A stretch of 64,000 bases of DNA from Haloferula helveola (GCF_037076345.1 NZ_AP024702.1:930001-994000), one strand, 5' to 3'. Positions 53,690 to 63,390 are shown, numbered from the stretch's first letter. Translations and numbers: made by a program. Notes: generated by a model not told the origin, from the sequence alone.

Positions 53690-53821
53690 GGCGAACAAGG
53701 CACGGCTGCCGGCCACAATCAGCGGTCTTGTCGCAGACCGTTTTGGCAGCTAGACACCCGCTAATGAATCGCACCATCGATGCCCCGAGGGCTTACATTA
53801 CCCGGACGTGCAGCGTTCCGT
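53690..53821 (+). other. attC site of cassette 9 (end of array)
   Basis: R'' GGCGAAC at 53690-53696 is complementary to the cassette 9 start (GTTCGCC). The likely R' is GTTCCGT at 53815-53821. Arm pairing is weaker than in the other sites. No further attC was found to the right. Confidence 0.62.
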
Positions 53822-53949
53822 GCATTCGCTCTCGTTGCTTGCCGGCGGGATGATGTCCAGCTGCTAGTCAGATCGGCGGATCGGTCCCCGGGAGTCGCAA
53901 GTCTCCGGCCTCCACTGCCGTCAACCTCCCATCACCCCAACCGCATACC

Positions 53950-54297
53950 ATGCGACCGAAATTCGATCCAAAAGAGGAATACCTCATCGCCTACTACCGG
54001 AATTCCACGAGCGCCGGAACGAAGAAGAACTGGCTCTACGACCTTGCCGTCCTTGTCGTGGGCGCGGGCCTTTTCGTGTTCGGACTGCTCCGCGCCGGCG
54101 ACCCGACCTGGAGCATCATCGGCTTCGGATTGGTCGCCTACCGTCTGATCCAACTCACACTGGCCAGCGGCTCCTATGAAGGCACCTTCGCCGGGATCAT
54201 CGAGAAATACGAAGCGGCGCTGGAAGAGCAGGATGGAAACACCGCACCCTCATTACTTGCCTCCGGAGGTGACGCTCCGGTCGAACCCGGCGACTGA
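53950..54297 (+). CDS. Small membrane protein, unknown
   Basis: A 115-residue protein from ATG 53950 with two hydrophobic segments (YDLAVLVVGAGLFVFGLLRAG and SIIGFGLVAYRLIQLTLA). Not preceded by a cassette junction at the usual 12-base distance and not followed by an attC-like site, so it is probably chromosomal rather than a cassette. No family recognised. Confidence 0.7.
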   Translation: MRPKFDPKEEYLIAYYRNSTSAGTKKNWLYDLAVLVVGAGLFVFGLLRAGDPTWSIIGFGLVAYRLIQLTLASGSYEGTFAGIIEKYEAALEEQDGNTAPSLLASGGDAPVEPGD

Positions 54298-54325
54298 CGC
54301 CCTCTGACGGATCAGTTCGACTGAC

Positions 54326-55906
54326 TCAACGGCCGTTGGCCGAGGCCGCGTCGTACTGATCCCGCACCTCCCCGGCGGTCAGCGACCGGTCCCAGAGCGC
54401 GATCTCATCGAGCATCCCGGTGAAGGCGTCACTCGTTTTCCACTCGGCACCCCCTTCTCCGCGATGCTTTGCGTTCAGACCGACCTTCCCGGCACGGACA
54501 TTGATCCCGCGGAATGGCTCGGCTTCCCGCATCCGCACACCACGCTCCGACGCCGCAAGGTCACCATCCAGATACAGCGCGAGCTGCCCTTCACCCCACG
54601 ACGCGACGACATGATGCCAGCGTCCGTCGTGAACCGTCCGGCCCGCCGCCAGCTGCACCGTGCGACTCCCGTCTTCCATCAGCACGTGAAGGGTTCCGTC
54701 CTTCATCAGGTAAACCTGAACCTCCTGCAAACCTTCCGCTTCCGACCCGGCGAACCAGAGGACCTCGCGGTGATTGAGGTTCCCATAGCGGCGGAACCAG
54801 AAGGAAACAGCGCCCTGCGACAGCGCAACACCTTGTGGACTGTCGAGATCGTAGATCACCGACTTCTCCGAGTTACCCGGCAGCACCGCGCAGGCGTTGG
54901 ACTTCGAAATCCCGTCGAACCCCTCAAACGGTTGCGGGCCCGGCGAACCGGCTTCGACCAACAGGTCCGCCTGCCCGGGATGGTCGGGACGGACGCGGTT
55001 GAGAAACGCTCCCGAACCGATGTGATCAAGGTTCCAGTATCCGACCGGAGACTGCCGCAGCACTGCCGAGACGTAGGCGGAAGGTTTCTCCAGCAGGCGC
55101 GGGAGCGCGGGAAACGGATCGGTCTCAGCCGGTACCAGGAGGCGGTCACCATCGGCATCGAAGACCGAAGCATGGTCGGAGGCCGTCACGAGATGGGACG
55201 CTCCGCCTTCCACCCTGCTCGCACGCACCTTGCCATCCGTGACGGTCAGGATCGGCTGACCGTCGGTGCCGATCGCCACACCGAAGCGCGTGCCTATGTC
55301 GCGGAACTCCCAACCCGCGGCCGTCACGCACATCGGCTCGGACGCGGGAGCGGTCTCGATCCATAGTGAGCCACTTTCCACGACCGGATTGTGCAAGGTG
55401 GGAAAGCTGACCGTGGCCGGACCCTCGACAATCATCCGCGCACCACAGTCCATGGTGAAGCTGACCAAGCCCGTCGCGACCTCGACCGTCGAGCCTTCAT
55501 GCAGCACTCCGTTCGATGCGACGTCGTCCTCGCCTCCGGACACACTCCATGCGGAGCCTGCGGGAGCCTCGATCGTGACGACGAGCGGCGGCTCCTGCCG
55601 GAGCGTGATGAAGGCCGCGACAAGCGCGGTGATGAGCAAAATCGCCGCGGCAGCGACCAGCGAGTTGGCAAACAGACGCCCCGCGGGTTTCGGCTCCGCA
55701 ATCCTTGACGGGCAGCCGTCGAGCTCGGCACGGGAGGCCGCTTCCTGATGCATCGCTCCGACGAAGGCCATGTGCCGGCAGTAGCGTCGGAGGACGACCG
55801 GATCGTCGACCAGCAATCGCATCAGCAAGGCATGGTCCTGCGAGGAGATCCCTCCGTCCTCGAGGTCCTGGAAAAGCTGTTCGATCTGGCGGGGTGAGGG
55901 GTTCAT
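54326..55906 (-). CDS. FecR-like anti-sigma/regulator with C-terminal LamG domain
   Basis: A 526-residue inner-membrane protein. Residues 1-75 are a cytosolic helical region (PSPRQIEQLFQDLEDGGISSQDHALLMRLLVDDP). One transmembrane helix lies about 80-103 (LVAAAAILLITALVAAFITL). A FecR domain follows at about 110-250 (LVSFTMDCGARMIVEGPATVSF, WEFRDIGTRFGVAI, VTDGKVRAS), then a LamG_3 domain at about 285-520 (GYWNLDHIGSGAFLN, WHHVVASWGEGQLALYLDGDL, GMLDEIALWDRSLT). Its ATG overlaps the stop of the ECF sigma gene (ATGA), so it is probably the cognate anti-sigma factor. Confidence 0.9.
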   Translation of the reverse strand: MNPSPRQIEQLFQDLEDGGISSQDHALLMRLLVDDPVVLRRYCRHMAFVGAMHQEAASRAELDGCPSRIAEPKPAGRLFANSLVAAAAILLITALVAAFITLRQEPPLVVTIEAPAGSAWSVSGGEDDVASNGVLHEGSTVEVATGLVSFTMDCGARMIVEGPATVSFPTLHNPVVESGSLWIETAPASEPMCVTAAGWEFRDIGTRFGVAIGTDGQPILTVTDGKVRASRVEGGASHLVTASDHASVFDADGDRLLVPAETDPFPALPRLLEKPSAYVSAVLRQSPVGYWNLDHIGSGAFLNRVRPDHPGQADLLVEAGSPGPQPFEGFDGISKSNACAVLPGNSEKSVIYDLDSPQGVALSQGAVSFWFRRYGNLNHREVLWFAGSEAEGLQEVQVYLMKDGTLHVLMEDGSRTVQLAAGRTVHDGRWHHVVASWGEGQLALYLDGDLAASERGVRMREAEPFRGINVRAGKVGLNAKHRGEGGAEWKTSDAFTGMLDEIALWDRSLTAGEVRDQYDAASANGR

Positions 55907-56445
55907 GTCGCCACGGGCCCGTCGTCGGAGCCGAGTTCACGTTCGATGCACTTCTTCAACGCCGCGCGGATGCGGAAGAGCTGAACCTTGAGCACGCCGA
56001 CCGAGTGGCCGGTGGAAACCGCGAAGTCCTGCAGGCGCGTCTTGTGCCAGTAGCGGTGCTGGATCAGCTCGCGCTCCTTGTCCTTCAATTTCCCGATGCA
56101 GCAATGGAGCGCCGCCAGGCGCCCTTCTTCTCCAGGCTTCGAAAGCAGATCCTCCATCTCGTCGGCAACCAGTTCCGCGGCATTTTCATCCAGCGTCACC
56201 CACCGCCGCGTCCGCAACGACGTGCGGTAACTCATCGCCTGGAAGCGCGCGACCGTCAGCGCCCATGACTTGAAGCACGTGCCGAGCTCGAAGGAATCGC
56301 GTTTGCGCCAGATGACCGAGTTCGTTTCCTGGATGACGTCGTCGACCCCGGGTGCGCCCGGCAGGAGCGAGATGATGAACGAGCGGATCACCCCCTGATG
56401 GTCGGCAATCAGGTGCACGAACTGTTCCTCCTGCTCGGGTGTCAT
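55903..56445 (-). CDS. ECF RNA polymerase sigma factor (Rhodopirellula/Verrucomicrobium family)
   Basis: A 180-residue sigma-70 family protein from ATG 56445 (MTPEQEEQFVHLIADHQGVI); the frame extends three codons upstream to a TTG. Region 2 is GVDDVIQETNSVIWRKRDSFELGTCFKSWALTVARF, and region 4 is LKDKERELIQHRYWHKTRLQDFAVSTGHSVGVLKVQLFRIRAALKKC. This matches the PVC sigma factors paired with FecR/LamG proteins. It shares an ATGA overlap with the FecR gene. It diverges from the giant protein at 56638; the 192 bases between hold both promoters, and autoregulation is a reasonable guess. Confidence 0.93.
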   Translation of the reverse strand: MTPEQEEQFVHLIADHQGVIRSFIISLLPGAPGVDDVIQETNSVIWRKRDSFELGTCFKSWALTVARFQAMSYRTSLRTRRWVTLDENAAELVADEMEDLLSKPGEEGRLAALHCCIGKLKDKERELIQHRYWHKTRLQDFAVSTGHSVGVLKVQLFRIRAALKKCIERELGSDDGPVAT

Positions 56446-56637
56446 GGCGCTCAATAAGGAATACGGAAAATGGGGGAAGGTTAACCGGGAAATGATTCTG
56501 AGGCTCTCAACCCGAACGAATCCGGGGGATTGAGAAAATCTTTCACCCGTTTGTTAACCTTCCCTTCCGTGCCTATATTGGGAATCGGCGAATCGTCACG
56601 AAAGTGGCGCAACCGACTCAAAAAACCGAACCAACCC

Positions 56638-59600
56638 ATGAAAAACCTGATTTTCGGCCTCGGGGCCGCGGGGTGCCTCACCCTCGTCTCGAACAGCCAG
56701 ACCATTTACTTCGTCGATGCCGACGAGAGCAACGTCCTGATCGGAGGCGCTGCGCTCAACCCCGGCGTCAATTACACCGTCCCTGGCCGCACGAATGGAG
56801 ACAACCTCTGGGGCTACGACAACGACTCCAACTTCGCCAATCCAACTCCAACCGGTGGGGCGGTTTGGGAAGGCAGCACCAATGACAACGTCGATGAGCT
56901 GAGCCAGACGATCACCGGCCTTACGCCCGGCGCGATCTACGTCATCTACGCGCTTGGCTGGACCGCCGGCAGCACCTGGGACATGGCCGCGGGGCTGACC
57001 TCGGGGAGCCTGACCGACTATCGCGACGGGCCCGCTGGCGAGTATTTCGCGCTTGGGAACCGCTTTACCTCGTACGCAACACCGGTGGTGATCAACCAGG
57101 CCGACATCTTCGGTGAAACGAAGTTCTTCAGTCCGACGATCGAGGTCGGCGAAGGCAACCGTGCGGCCTACATCGTCCGGCTCGGAGTAGCCGTGCCTCC
57201 CCCGAGCGGCGAGGTGACCGGCTACATCGACACCTACGCAGGCGGCGAAAGGACCTGGTTCGACGGCCTGGCCTACGAGGAGCTTCCTCCGGGTGACGAC
57301 GAGGACGGCGACGGCCTGACCAACAGCGACGAGGTCAATGTCCACGGGACTGATGTCCTCAACCCCGACACTGACGGCGACGGCTTCGATGACGGCACCG
57401 AAGTGGCCGCTGGCAAACTTCCCACCGACGACACCTCGTTCCCCGACGCCGCGGAGTCGAAGACCTACGTCGACGCCAACACCGGCAACACGACCTTGGC
57501 CGACGGCACGCCCTACACGCCGGAACCGGAAGGCGTGCCGAGTCCCGATAACCTCTGGGAACTGCGCGACAGCGGTGGCGCCGGATTCGGCAACGACGGC
57601 AGCGTTTACGAATCCTGTGGTGATGGGGGCGAAGACGCGCCTCGACTCCGGACCACAATCACCGGCCTGACCGCCTACAAGGTTTACCAAGTCTACGGAA
57701 ACTTCTGGGGCCCGAACAACGCGACGTGGCGCTTTGAGGGCAGCCTCGACAATCCATCCGGAGCCCTCACCCGATTCATCGGCAACGACGGCTTCGGGTC
57801 GGGATTCACCCACGCGCCGCCGATCAACATCGGGGCGGACGGCCTGGGTTCCTTCACCGATCCGCCGCTTGACGGGCATTCCGATGTGAACGGCTTCGAC
57901 GACAACCTCTTCTTCACCAACAACGCCCCGAATGTGTTGATCGAGGAGGGCAACCGCGACCTGTATCTGGCCGACCTCGGTTTCGCCTTCAGCGGTGCCG
58001 CCGGAGAGATCGATGTCTACATCGACGACTTCGCCGGCGCCAGCAGCTCCAACCGGACTTGGTACGACGGCGTCTCCTACATCGAGCGCACCCTGATCGC
58101 CGGAGATGACGAGGATGGCGACGGCATCAACAACGGCGACGAGCTCAACGGCTCGCTGAACGGCTCATTCGGCAGCACGCCGACCAATCCCTTCGTTGCT
58201 GACACCGACGGCGACCTGATCAGCGACGCGGATGAAATGAACGCCGCGCCGCCCACGGACCCGAACGATGTCGCCAGCCTTCCACCCGGAACCGACGGCG
58301 ACGGCGACAACCTGACTGCCGGCACCGAACAGGGACTCGCCAACCCGACCGATCCGACGCTCGCCGACACGGATGGCGACGGCTTCACCGACGATGAGGA
58401 GGTCGCCTTCGACCCCACCGGCGCGGTCGCCAATGACCCGAACCTCGTCCCGGACGCCGCCGAGTCGAAGACCTACGTCGATGCCCAGCACACGGTTCCC
58501 GGAACGAACGGCTACACCACCCTTGCGGACGGTTCACCCTTCACCCCCGAGCCCGAATCCCCTGACCCGGCCGGCAACGACAACCTCTGGCGGCTCCGCG
58601 ACAACGCCGGTGCCGGATTCGGCAACGGTACCGTTTACGAGTCGAACGGCAACGGGAACGAGGACGCGCCGCGTCTCGCCACGGTCATCACCGGCCTGAC
58701 TCCGAATACGGTCTATCAGGTCTACGGCAACTTCTGGAGTGCCGCCAGCCAGTCATGGCGCCTCCGCGCCGGCTTCTACGACACCGCAGGCGATCTCGAA
58801 GGCTTCGTGGGCAGCCACAACTCCCCTTCGGCGATGACAAGCGCGTCACCGATCAACCGCAACGCCGACGGCCTCGGGTCCGAAACCGCCGCGCCGCTCG
58901 ACGGCAATGCCGACATCAACGGATTCGACGGCAATTCCTTTTTCACCAACACCACTCCCCTGGTGCTGATCGAGGAAGGCGACCGCGACCTCTACGAGGC
59001 CGACCTCGGCTTCCACGTCAGCAACGGCAGCGGCGAGATCACCGTCTTCGTCGATGACTTCGTCAATGGCGGCGGTTTGAGCCGGACCTGGTACGACGGC
59101 GTCAGCTACATCCAGCGTCCTTTCCCGATCGCGAGTGGCGACGAGGACGGCGACGGGCTGACCAACGACGACGAAATCAACGTCTACGGCACCGACCCGT
59201 TCAACGCGAACCCGGACGGTGACTTCTGGACCGACGATCTCGAGGTCAATGCCACCTACCCCGGTGATCCATTCGATGCCACGAGCTACCCGATCAACGT
59301 CGACGGCCTGTTCATTGATTTCAGCAGTGACGGCCAGACCGCCAACTTCACCCAGCAGGGCCCCGAGCACGACCTGCTCTATCAGCCGTTCCTCGCCAGC
59401 CATGAGGTCGACAGCAGCAACCAGACGGGAACCCAGCTCATCGTCGACCGCTCCGAGACCTTCTCCGTGCCCGGCTTCACCGGCGTGCCGAACGTCACGC
59501 TGAGTGTGGCCTACACCGACAGCTCCGCCTTCACCGGCTTCCCGAACACGATCAAGCAGATGATCGGCCGGGAAGACGTCGATGCCGCGGACTACGAAGG

Positions 59601-61998
59601 CAACAAGCTCGAACTGATGCGCGACTGGCTGGGGGTCGACCCCCGGAGCGGCTCGGGCGGCAACGGCGACGGCTCGCTCTACGGGCCCACCTACCTGCAA
59701 CTCACCTTCAGCGGACTGCCGGCAGGCACTTATCAGTATCGCGGCTACCACCACGACACCCAGAACATCGGCGGTGATTTCGAGATCCTCATCACGGACC
59801 CGACCCGTGCCGCGAATTCCCTCGGGTCGTTCCGTATGACCGCGAGTGTGGCCGCAGGCACCGACTACCAGGCGATCAATCCCGGTGTCGGAAACGACCC
59901 GGACACCCTGTCGTCCACCGTCGAACTCCTGTTCAACTCCAACGGAGTCGATGACGTGGTGCTGGTCTACGCGGTTCTCGAGGATCCAGCGACCTTTACC
60001 CGTTCCTTCTTCGGCGTGAACGCCATCGAGCTAACGGAGGCCACCGACAGCGACGGCGACTTCATCCCGGACAGTGATGACCCGAACCCGGGATCCGACG
60101 ACAATCTGATCGACGACGACGGTGACAACCTGAGCAACACCCGTGAGTGGAACCTCGGCACCGACTTCAACAACCCGGACTCGGACGGAGACGGCCTGAA
60201 CGACGACGTCGAAACGAACACCAACATCTTCGTCGACGCCGGCAATACCGGATCGAGCCCGTTCCTGGCCGACTCCGACGGTGACGGCGCCAGCGATGGA
60301 GACGAAGTATCGGGAGGCTTCGACCCGAATGTCGCCAACGTCTTCTACATCCCGCCGGCCGGCACCGAGATCGTCTCGGACGACGGCGTCTGGACCTGGT
60401 TCAACGACGAGCGCGCCATCTGGCACCTCGGCAAGCTCTACACCGGCTACGTCGACTCCAACGGCTTTCCGGGAATCACCCAGTACGACCCGGTCACCAT
60501 GGCTCTGAACCGCACCGTGCTCGGAACCCCTGCCGCCCAGCAGGTCGACGACCACAACAACCCGTCGATCACCGTGCGTCCCGACGGAACGCTACTCGTG
60601 ATGTACGCCAAGCATGGAGTAGAGCAGGTCTACTACTGGCGGACATCGCTGGTCACCGAGCCTGCCGACATCGCCGACTGGGGTCCCGAAAATGCCTCGC
60701 CCGCGCAGGGAGCGAACGTGACCTACAACAACACGTTCCGCCTCAGCGGCGAGTCCGACCGGATCTACAACTTCAGCCGGATCACCAACTTCAACCCGAC
60801 CGTCAGCTACTCGGATGACGACGGCGCGACGTGGACCGGACCGATCCACTTCATCGACACCGGCAACGGCGGCGTGCGGCCTTATCCGCAGACCGTCAGC
60901 AACGGCACCGACCGGATCGACATGATCTACACCGACGGCCATCCGGACTCGGTGAACTGCTCGATCTACCACTTCTACTACCAGAGTGGTGGAGTGACCC
61001 CGGGGGACGGCAGCGTCCTGCTCAGCGACGGCACCGTGCTCGATGCCGGCAGCGATCCGAAGACCTTCGCCGACATCGAGGGAGGTGACCCGATCGATCA
61101 TGACGGCGACCAGGGCGACACCGCCGGTCCGGAGCGCGGCACGGTGGTGTATCAATACAACGCCGCGGCCTACGGCGGTGGCGACGACCTCGACGACTAC
61201 CTGCCGACCGGCCGGGCGTGGACGTGGGACATCGACTACGACGGTGGTGGCAATCCGATCTGCGTCTTCCAGGTGCAGCTCAGCAATGTCACCGGAGCCG
61301 GTGGCCACCTCGGCGACCGCATCTACTACTACTACGCCCGTTGGACCGGGACCGAGTGGCAGAAGCGGCTCATCTCACAGGGTGGCCGCCCGATCTACAG
61401 CTCGCAGCGCTGGTATGGTGGCGGGATCACGATCGATCCGGATGATCCGAATGTCGTCTACATCTCGTCGAACAGCGTCGACCCGACCGACCTGACCTTC
61501 AACGGCAGCGCGACCGGGGCGACGGGCGACCCCTACCTGACCAACACCACCCTGAACACCGATGACCGCTACGAAATCTGGCGCGGTGTCACGGCGGACG
61601 GCGGTCTGACCTTCACGTGGGAGCAGATCACGGTCGACTCCGACTTCGACAACCTGCGGCCGATCGTTCCGGCGAATCACGGCTACGACCGCCACGCGCT
61701 GTGGTTCTACGGGGAATACAATACGTTCCAGAACTACAGCACCGCGGTCGTCGGCCTGTTCGAAAACGTCACCACCGAACTGAAAATCACCGACTTCGGC
61801 TTCGTCGGGGGCAATCCCGCGAACGACTTCTACATCGATGTCGAAGGCGGCGTGGCCGGGCGCAAGGTGACCTCCTCGGACAACCTGAGCGATCCGTTCA
61901 CCGACGTCCCGACCACCGACGATGCGGCCAACCGGTTCTTCATCAGTCCGGCGAACCGAAACGCGATCAAGGACTTCTTCCGGGTCGAGGACCAGTAG
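56638..61998 (+). CDS. Giant secreted protein with thrombospondin-3-like repeats and BNR-type propeller
   Basis: A 1786-residue exoprotein from ATG 56638 (MKNLIFGLGAAGCLTLVSNSQ, a signal peptide); the frame continues upstream without support. Three homologous modules start near residues 22, 275 and 610 and end in RTW(F/Y)DG(L/V)(A/S)Y. They alternate with acidic calcium-binding-type stretches (DDEDGDGLTNSDEVN near 220; DGDGINNGDELNG near 490; SDGDFIPDSDDPNPGSDD near 1137). From about 1241 the C-terminus is a BNR_4-like propeller (VWTWFNDERAIWHLGKLYTGYVD, DDHNNPSITVRPDGTLLVMYAKHG, YSDDDGATWTGPIHF), a fold found in some polysaccharide lyases such as PL24/PL25. Enzymatic activity is possible but unproven. 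Divergent from an ECF sigma/FecR pair that may regulate it. Confidence 0.88.
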   Translation: MKNLIFGLGAAGCLTLVSNSQTIYFVDADESNVLIGGAALNPGVNYTVPGRTNGDNLWGYDNDSNFANPTPTGGAVWEGSTNDNVDELSQTITGLTPGAIYVIYALGWTAGSTWDMAAGLTSGSLTDYRDGPAGEYFALGNRFTSYATPVVINQADIFGETKFFSPTIEVGEGNRAAYIVRLGVAVPPPSGEVTGYIDTYAGGERTWFDGLAYEELPPGDDEDGDGLTNSDEVNVHGTDVLNPDTDGDGFDDGTEVAAGKLPTDDTSFPDAAESKTYVDANTGNTTLADGTPYTPEPEGVPSPDNLWELRDSGGAGFGNDGSVYESCGDGGEDAPRLRTTITGLTAYKVYQVYGNFWGPNNATWRFEGSLDNPSGALTRFIGNDGFGSGFTHAPPINIGADGLGSFTDPPLDGHSDVNGFDDNLFFTNNAPNVLIEEGNRDLYLADLGFAFSGAAGEIDVYIDDFAGASSSNRTWYDGVSYIERTLIAGDDEDGDGINNGDELNGSLNGSFGSTPTNPFVADTDGDLISDADEMNAAPPTDPNDVASLPPGTDGDGDNLTAGTEQGLANPTDPTLADTDGDGFTDDEEVAFDPTGAVANDPNLVPDAAESKTYVDAQHTVPGTNGYTTLADGSPFTPEPESPDPAGNDNLWRLRDNAGAGFGNGTVYESNGNGNEDAPRLATVITGLTPNTVYQVYGNFWSAASQSWRLRAGFYDTAGDLEGFVGSHNSPSAMTSASPINRNADGLGSETAAPLDGNADINGFDGNSFFTNTTPLVLIEEGDRDLYEADLGFHVSNGSGEITVFVDDFVNGGGLSRTWYDGVSYIQRPFPIASGDEDGDGLTNDDEINVYGTDPFNANPDGDFWTDDLEVNATYPGDPFDATSYPINVDGLFIDFSSDGQTANFTQQGPEHDLLYQPFLASHEVDSSNQTGTQLIVDRSETFSVPGFTGVPNVTLSVAYTDSSAFTGFPNTIKQMIGREDVDAADYEGNKLELMRDWLGVDPRSGSGGNGDGSLYGPTYLQLTFSGLPAGTYQYRGYHHDTQNIGGDFEILITDPTRAANSLGSFRMTASVAAGTDYQAINPGVGNDPDTLSSTVELLFNSNGVDDVVLVYAVLEDPATFTRSFFGVNAIELTEATDSDGDFIPDSDDPNPGSDDNLIDDDGDNLSNTREWNLGTDFNNPDSDGDGLNDDVETNTNIFVDAGNTGSSPFLADSDGDGASDGDEVSGGFDPNVANVFYIPPAGTEIVSDDGVWTWFNDERAIWHLGKLYTGYVDSNGFPGITQYDPVTMALNRTVLGTPAAQQVDDHNNPSITVRPDGTLLVMYAKHGVEQVYYWRTSLVTEPADIADWGPENASPAQGANVTYNNTFRLSGESDRIYNFSRITNFNPTVSYSDDDGATWTGPIHFIDTGNGGVRPYPQTVSNGTDRIDMIYTDGHPDSVNCSIYHFYYQSGGVTPGDGSVLLSDGTVLDAGSDPKTFADIEGGDPIDHDGDQGDTAGPERGTVVYQYNAAAYGGGDDLDDYLPTGRAWTWDIDYDGGGNPICVFQVQLSNVTGAGGHLGDRIYYYYARWTGTEWQKRLISQGGRPIYSSQRWYGGGITIDPDDPNVVYISSNSVDPTDLTFNGSATGATGDPYLTNTTLNTDDRYEIWRGVTADGGLTFTWEQITVDSDFDNLRPIVPANHGYDRHALWFYGEYNTFQNYSTAVVGLFENVTTELKITDFGFVGGNPANDFYIDVEGGVAGRKVTSSDNLSDPFTDVPTTDDAANRFFISPANRNAIKDFFRVEDQ

Positions 61999-62021
61999 CC
62001 TTCGGATCCGGTTCGGGCAGC

Positions 62022-62054
62022 GGGGCGCACGGGGTTTTCCCGTGCGCCCCTTTT
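62022..62054 (+). terminator. Rho-independent terminator
   Basis: A 12-base stem GGGGCGCACGGG/CCCGTGCGCCCC with a GTTTT loop, followed by TTTT, just downstream of the giant protein's stop codon at 61998. Confidence 0.85.
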
Positions 62055-62147
62055 CGTATCCACCCGGCGCACTTCGACGTTTGATATCCGCGAATACACG
62101 AAGGTATCCCTCAAGATAGGTCGCGCTCATCGAGTAGTTTGGGGGTT

Positions 62148-63209
62148 ATGAAACCAATCCACCAGACTTTCGCCGCCGTCGGCGGCCTCGCACTTCTCGC
62201 GACCTCCGCGGTCCAAGGCGCAGACATCCCGGATCCGGACGGCAAGCCGGCCGACATGACCAAGCCGGTTCAGGTCTTCATCCTGATGGGCCAATCCAAC
62301 ATGGTCGGCGCCGGCAAGGTGAAGGGCGACAAGGAAGGCACGCTCGAGTTCGCCGTGAAAAACGAGAACCTCTACCCTTTCCTGGTCGATGACGCCGGAG
62401 CGTGGACGACCCGTCAGGACGTCCGCTACGTCCGCTACATGACCGGCCGGATGCTGAAGAACGACTGGATGTCGGTTTCCGAAGGCAAGATCGGTCCGGA
62501 ACTCGGCATCGGCGCCCAGCTCGGCACCGCGATGGAGGAGCCGGTGATGGTACTCAAGAGCTGCATCGGCAACCGCAGCCTCGGCTGGGACCTCCTGCCT
62601 CCGGGCAGCAAGGGCTACGACTTCACCGAAACCGACAAGAAGACCGGCAAGGAAGTCACCTACACCTACGCCGGCTACAAGGAGTCGCCGCTGCGCTGGG
62701 AAAAAGGCAGCGAGCCCGAGCCAATCGGCTGGTACGCCGGCAAGCAGTGGGACACCGACATCGCCGACGCCAAGAAGGTGCTCGAAGATTTCAACACCTA
62801 CTACCCGGATGCCAAGGGCTATGAGGTCGCCGGCTTCTTCTACTGGCAGGGTGACAAGGACCGCTACAACCTGGCCCACGCGACCAAGTATGAGGAAAAC
62901 CTGGTGAACTTCATCAAGGCGCTCCGCGAGACCTTCGACGCGCCCGACGCCAAGTTCGTCTGCGCGACGCTCGGTCAGGCCGAGAAGGGCAAGGCGACCG
63001 GCAACGACGCGCTGATCCTTGAGGCCCAGCTCGCGGTTGATGGTGAGTCCGGCAAGCACCCGGAGTTCAAGGGCAACGTCGCCACCGTCTATACCAACCC
63101 GATCTCGCAGGGCGGAGCTTCGAACGGTCACTACGGCGGCAACGCCAAGACCTACATGGACGTCGGCCTCGCCATGGGTGAGGCGATGGTCAAGCTGCTG
63201 AAGGACTGA
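62148..63209 (+). CDS. SASA-type carbohydrate esterase (sialate O-acetylesterase-like)
   Basis: A 353-residue secreted protein from ATG 62148, preceded by GGGGG; a TTG at 62139 is the alternative. Signal peptide MKPIHQTFAAVGGLALLATSAVQGA. The SASA/DUF303 SGNH-type motif VFILMGQSNMVGAGKV holds the catalytic serine, and FFYWQGDKDRYN is the conserved block near residue 230. The late block YTNPISQGGASNGHYGG contains the likely His. These enzymes remove acetyl groups from xylan, sialic acid or other glycans. Flanked by terminators on both sides, so probably monocistronic. Confidence 0.9.
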   Translation: MKPIHQTFAAVGGLALLATSAVQGADIPDPDGKPADMTKPVQVFILMGQSNMVGAGKVKGDKEGTLEFAVKNENLYPFLVDDAGAWTTRQDVRYVRYMTGRMLKNDWMSVSEGKIGPELGIGAQLGTAMEEPVMVLKSCIGNRSLGWDLLPPGSKGYDFTETDKKTGKEVTYTYAGYKESPLRWEKGSEPEPIGWYAGKQWDTDIADAKKVLEDFNTYYPDAKGYEVAGFFYWQGDKDRYNLAHATKYEENLVNFIKALRETFDAPDAKFVCATLGQAEKGKATGNDALILEAQLAVDGESGKHPEFKGNVATVYTNPISQGGASNGHYGGNAKTYMDVGLAMGEAMVKLLKD

Positions 63210-63225
63210 TTCCGACCCTCTCCAT

Positions 63226-63270
63226 CGGCCCGGCTCGCGTGCTTTCGCGAGGCCGGGCCGTTTCTTTTTC
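63226..63270 (+). terminator. Rho-independent terminator
   Basis: A long GC stem (CGGCCCGGCTCGCG pairing with CGCGAGGCCGGGCCG) with a short TGCTTT loop and a TTTCTTTTT tail, 16 bases after the esterase stop codon. Confidence 0.85.
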
Positions 63271-63390
63271 GGGGTGGTCTGAAAGGGGGCTCCTCCTTGG
63301 CATGAATGGGCGCCCGAAGGACGCCCCTCCTTGATCTCGGGATCGGATGCATTTGCCACCCTGTCCCGTTTCCGATAGACCCATGGTCAG

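Noticed and set aside
53950-54297. Tenth integron cassette
   Set aside because: The ATG is about 130 bases after the last attC boundary instead of about 12, and no attC-like R''/R' pair follows it.
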